Shown in pieces: positions 5,888-7,213 of a stretch of 7,213 nt of DNA; position 1 is the stretch's first letter; the number at the start of each line of letters is the position of its first letter. Origin of the DNA: Deltaproteobacteria bacterium ADurb.Bin026 (GTDB lineage Bacteria; Desulfobacterota; Syntrophorhabdia; Syntrophorhabdales; Syntrophorhabdaceae); the NCBI GenBank assembly GCA_002071245.1, contig MWEV01000265.1:1-7213 (forward strand), written 5' to 3'. Made by a program: the position numbers and the translations under genes. The notes under the pieces are model-generated. The model ran no database searches. It was given only the letters and a program-made list of their open reading frames with translations, and had not been told where the DNA came from.

Positions 5888-7213
5888 ATGGAAAAATATC
5901 CACATATCTTTTCTCCAGGACGGATCGGTTCTCTTAACACAAAAAACAGGATAAAATATGCGGCCACAGAGACAAATTTTCCCTATGGTGATGGCTATGT
6001 GAGCGACAGGGAGGTGGCATACATGGAGGCCCAGGCGCGAGGCGGCCCAGGTATCGTAACGACACAGGGTGCCTATCCCGATAAAGAAGGAGAAGGAAAG
6101 GGCTTTAAGGGTATGATGGCAATATATGATGATTGCTTTATTCCAGGACTCGCAAGGATTGCCGATGTTATTAGACAGAACGATGCGCTTTCGTGTCTAC
6201 AGATACTCCATTGCGGCAGAGAGGGCGGGGTTGACCTTGATTATTGCCTTATGTCATCTGTTGTGCCCCAGAAGCTTTCATATTTCAAGCCACCGAGAGA
6301 GATCACTACCCTTGAAATAAAAAAGACTGTAAAAGACCATATAATGGCGGCAAGGCGCGCAGTTAAAGCTGGTTTCGATATGATCGAACTGTCTGGTATT
6401 GTTGGATATCTCATATCAACGTTTATTTCGAGCTACACGAATAAGAGAAAAGACGAGTACGGAGGTGGCATTAGGGAACGTTGCAGGCTTATGGTGGAGG
6501 TTATTCAGGGGGTTAAGGCAGAAGTTGGCGATAAGATCCCTGTTGGTATCCGTCTTTGTGGTTTGGAGCTACTCGACGATAGGGGAGGCAATACCTTCGA
6601 GGAGAGCATTGAGAGCTTCAGGATTGCAGAGGAAGCAGGCGCTGATTACCTAAGCGTTACAATAGGTTGGCATGAATCTTCAATTCCAGTGATTACAAGG
6701 GATGTGCCGATGGGGCATTGGCTTTACGTGTCCCGAGAGATTAGAAAGCACGTTAAGGTGCCGGTAATGATGGCATTCAGGCAATTTTTACCGTCCATAC
6801 CTGAGAAGGCAATAGCAGATGGGACTATAGATTTTTGGGAGATGTGCAGGCCTATGATTGCCGACCCACAGATGCCAGTTAAAATTCAGGAAGGACGTGA
6901 AGATGAGATAATCCCCTGTATTGCATGTAATCTCTGCTTTTCACGCCTTTATTATCATCAGCCTATCATGTGCTCTGTAAGGCCTACAGTTGGACACGAA
7001 AAGGATGCAAGCTGGGGTTATTACGGGTTTTCGATGGTGGAAAAGAAGAAAAACGTTGTAATTATAGGTGCCGGCCCAGCAGGACTTCAGTGTGCCTCTG
7101 TAGCAGCAAAAAGGGGCCATAATGTGAAGTTGTTTGAGAAAGATGAAGTGCCTGGCGGGAGCGTTTTGCTTGCATCACGGGTTGACGATGGTTCTGAAGA
7201 ATTAATGAGGGTT
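5888..7213 (+). CDS. FAD/FMN-iron-sulfur oxidoreductase, 2,4-dienoyl-CoA reductase-like (3' end outside window)
   Basis: The frame runs 442 codons from ATG 5888 to the right edge without a stop, so the C-terminus is missing; relatives such as E. coli FadH (about 670 aa) and trimethylamine dehydrogenase (about 730 aa) are longer. An N-terminal old-yellow-enzyme TIM barrel spans residues 1 to about 335, with HCGR (108-111), GYLISTFISSYTNKRKDEYGG (Tyr174) and IGWHES (His262). Tyr174 and His262 align with the FadH catalytic pair Tyr166/His252 as I recall them. A 4Fe-4S cysteine set follows: C344, C347, C350 and C362. A dinucleotide-binding fold begins at about 389 with GAGPAG (394-399) and an acidic residue after the second strand (LFEKDE). 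Such enzymes pass electrons from NAD(P)H through FAD, 4Fe-4S and FMN to an unsaturated substrate. The substrate here cannot be told; 2,4-dienoyl-CoA, another enoyl compound or an enoate are possible. It has its own strong ribosome binding site and is probably separate from the lol operon. Confidence 0.88.
   Translation, partial: MEKYPHIFSPGRIGSLNTKNRIKYAATETNFPYGDGYVSDREVAYMEAQARGGPGIVTTQGAYPDKEGEGKGFKGMMAIYDDCFIPGLARIADVIRQNDALSCLQILHCGREGGVDLDYCLMSSVVPQKLSYFKPPREITTLEIKKTVKDHIMAARRAVKAGFDMIELSGIVGYLISTFISSYTNKRKDEYGGGIRERCRLMVEVIQGVKAEVGDKIPVGIRLCGLELLDDRGGNTFEESIESFRIAEEAGADYLSVTIGWHESSIPVITRDVPMGHWLYVSREIRKHVKVPVMMAFRQFLPSIPEKAIADGTIDFWEMCRPMIADPQMPVKIQEGREDEIIPCIACNLCFSRLYYHQPIMCSVRPTVGHEKDASWGYYGFSMVEKKKNVVIIGAGPAGLQCASVAAKRGHNVKLFEKDEVPGGSVLLASRVDDGSEELMRV

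Noticed and set aside
6126..6653. Plus-strand frames of 64 and 84 codons at 6126-6320 and 6399-6653.
   Set aside because: They are shadow frames inside the continuous FadH-like gene that runs from 5888 to the window edge.
1..7213. CRISPR arrays, tRNA or rRNA genes, insertion sequences and toxin-antitoxin or defence modules.
   Set aside because: No spaced identical repeats, cloverleaf-like segments, transposase motifs or defence-type proteins were seen on either strand.

Overview
The window reads as an ordinary chromosomal segment of a moderately AT-rich, Gram-negative, probably anaerobic bacterium. It encodes a lipoprotein-sorting ABC transporter of the Lol type, which implies an outer membrane. 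The lysS-lolC-lolD order and a FadH-like flavo-iron-sulfur enzyme suggest a Desulfobacterota (old Deltaproteobacteria) lineage or a neighbour such as Nitrospirota. This placement is an inference from gene order and protein character, not from a database search. All recognisable genes are on the plus strand.

Layout: (1) 2-388, the C-terminal part of a TIGR02757/DUF2400 protein cut by the left edge. (2) 389-684, AT-rich non-coding DNA with one very good sigma70-type promoter (564-592) whose -35 box sits inside a 13-nt palindrome. (3) 685-783, a possible 32-codon leader ORF whose end overlaps the start of rimO. (4) 773-2026, rimO, the methylthiotransferase acting on ribosomal protein S12. (5) 2027-2223, a spacer made almost wholly of short repeats: a heptamer tandem array, an 11-nt direct repeat, an imperfect inverted repeat and a minus-strand G-quadruplex motif. 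(6) 2224-3687, lysS. (7) 3757-4956 and 4949-5629, lolC and lolD, overlapping by 8 nt. (8) 5630-5887, a non-coding spacer. (9) 5888 to the right edge, an old-yellow-enzyme/2,4-dienoyl-CoA-reductase-like protein cut off after the start of its second nucleotide-binding domain.

How the genes fit together: rimO and lysS are translation-related housekeeping genes, and LolC-LolD is the inner-membrane machine that releases outer-membrane lipoproteins to the carrier LolA. lysS, lolC and lolD probably form one transcription unit, because the gaps are short, lolC and lolD overlap, and no terminator is visible between them. The last gene has its own strong ribosome binding site after a 258-nt gap and is probably a separate metabolic gene, perhaps for reduction of an unsaturated acyl-CoA or related enoate.

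I found no convincing new multi-gene system. The points most worth a second look are the HhH-glycosylase-like LDTH motif and cysteine-rich tail of the DUF2400 protein, the palindrome on the rimO promoter with the coupled leader ORF, the repeat-built spacer before lysS, the LolA-hook-like segment in a LolC that has no visible LolE partner, and the trimethylamine-dehydrogenase-like cysteine spacing in the last protein.
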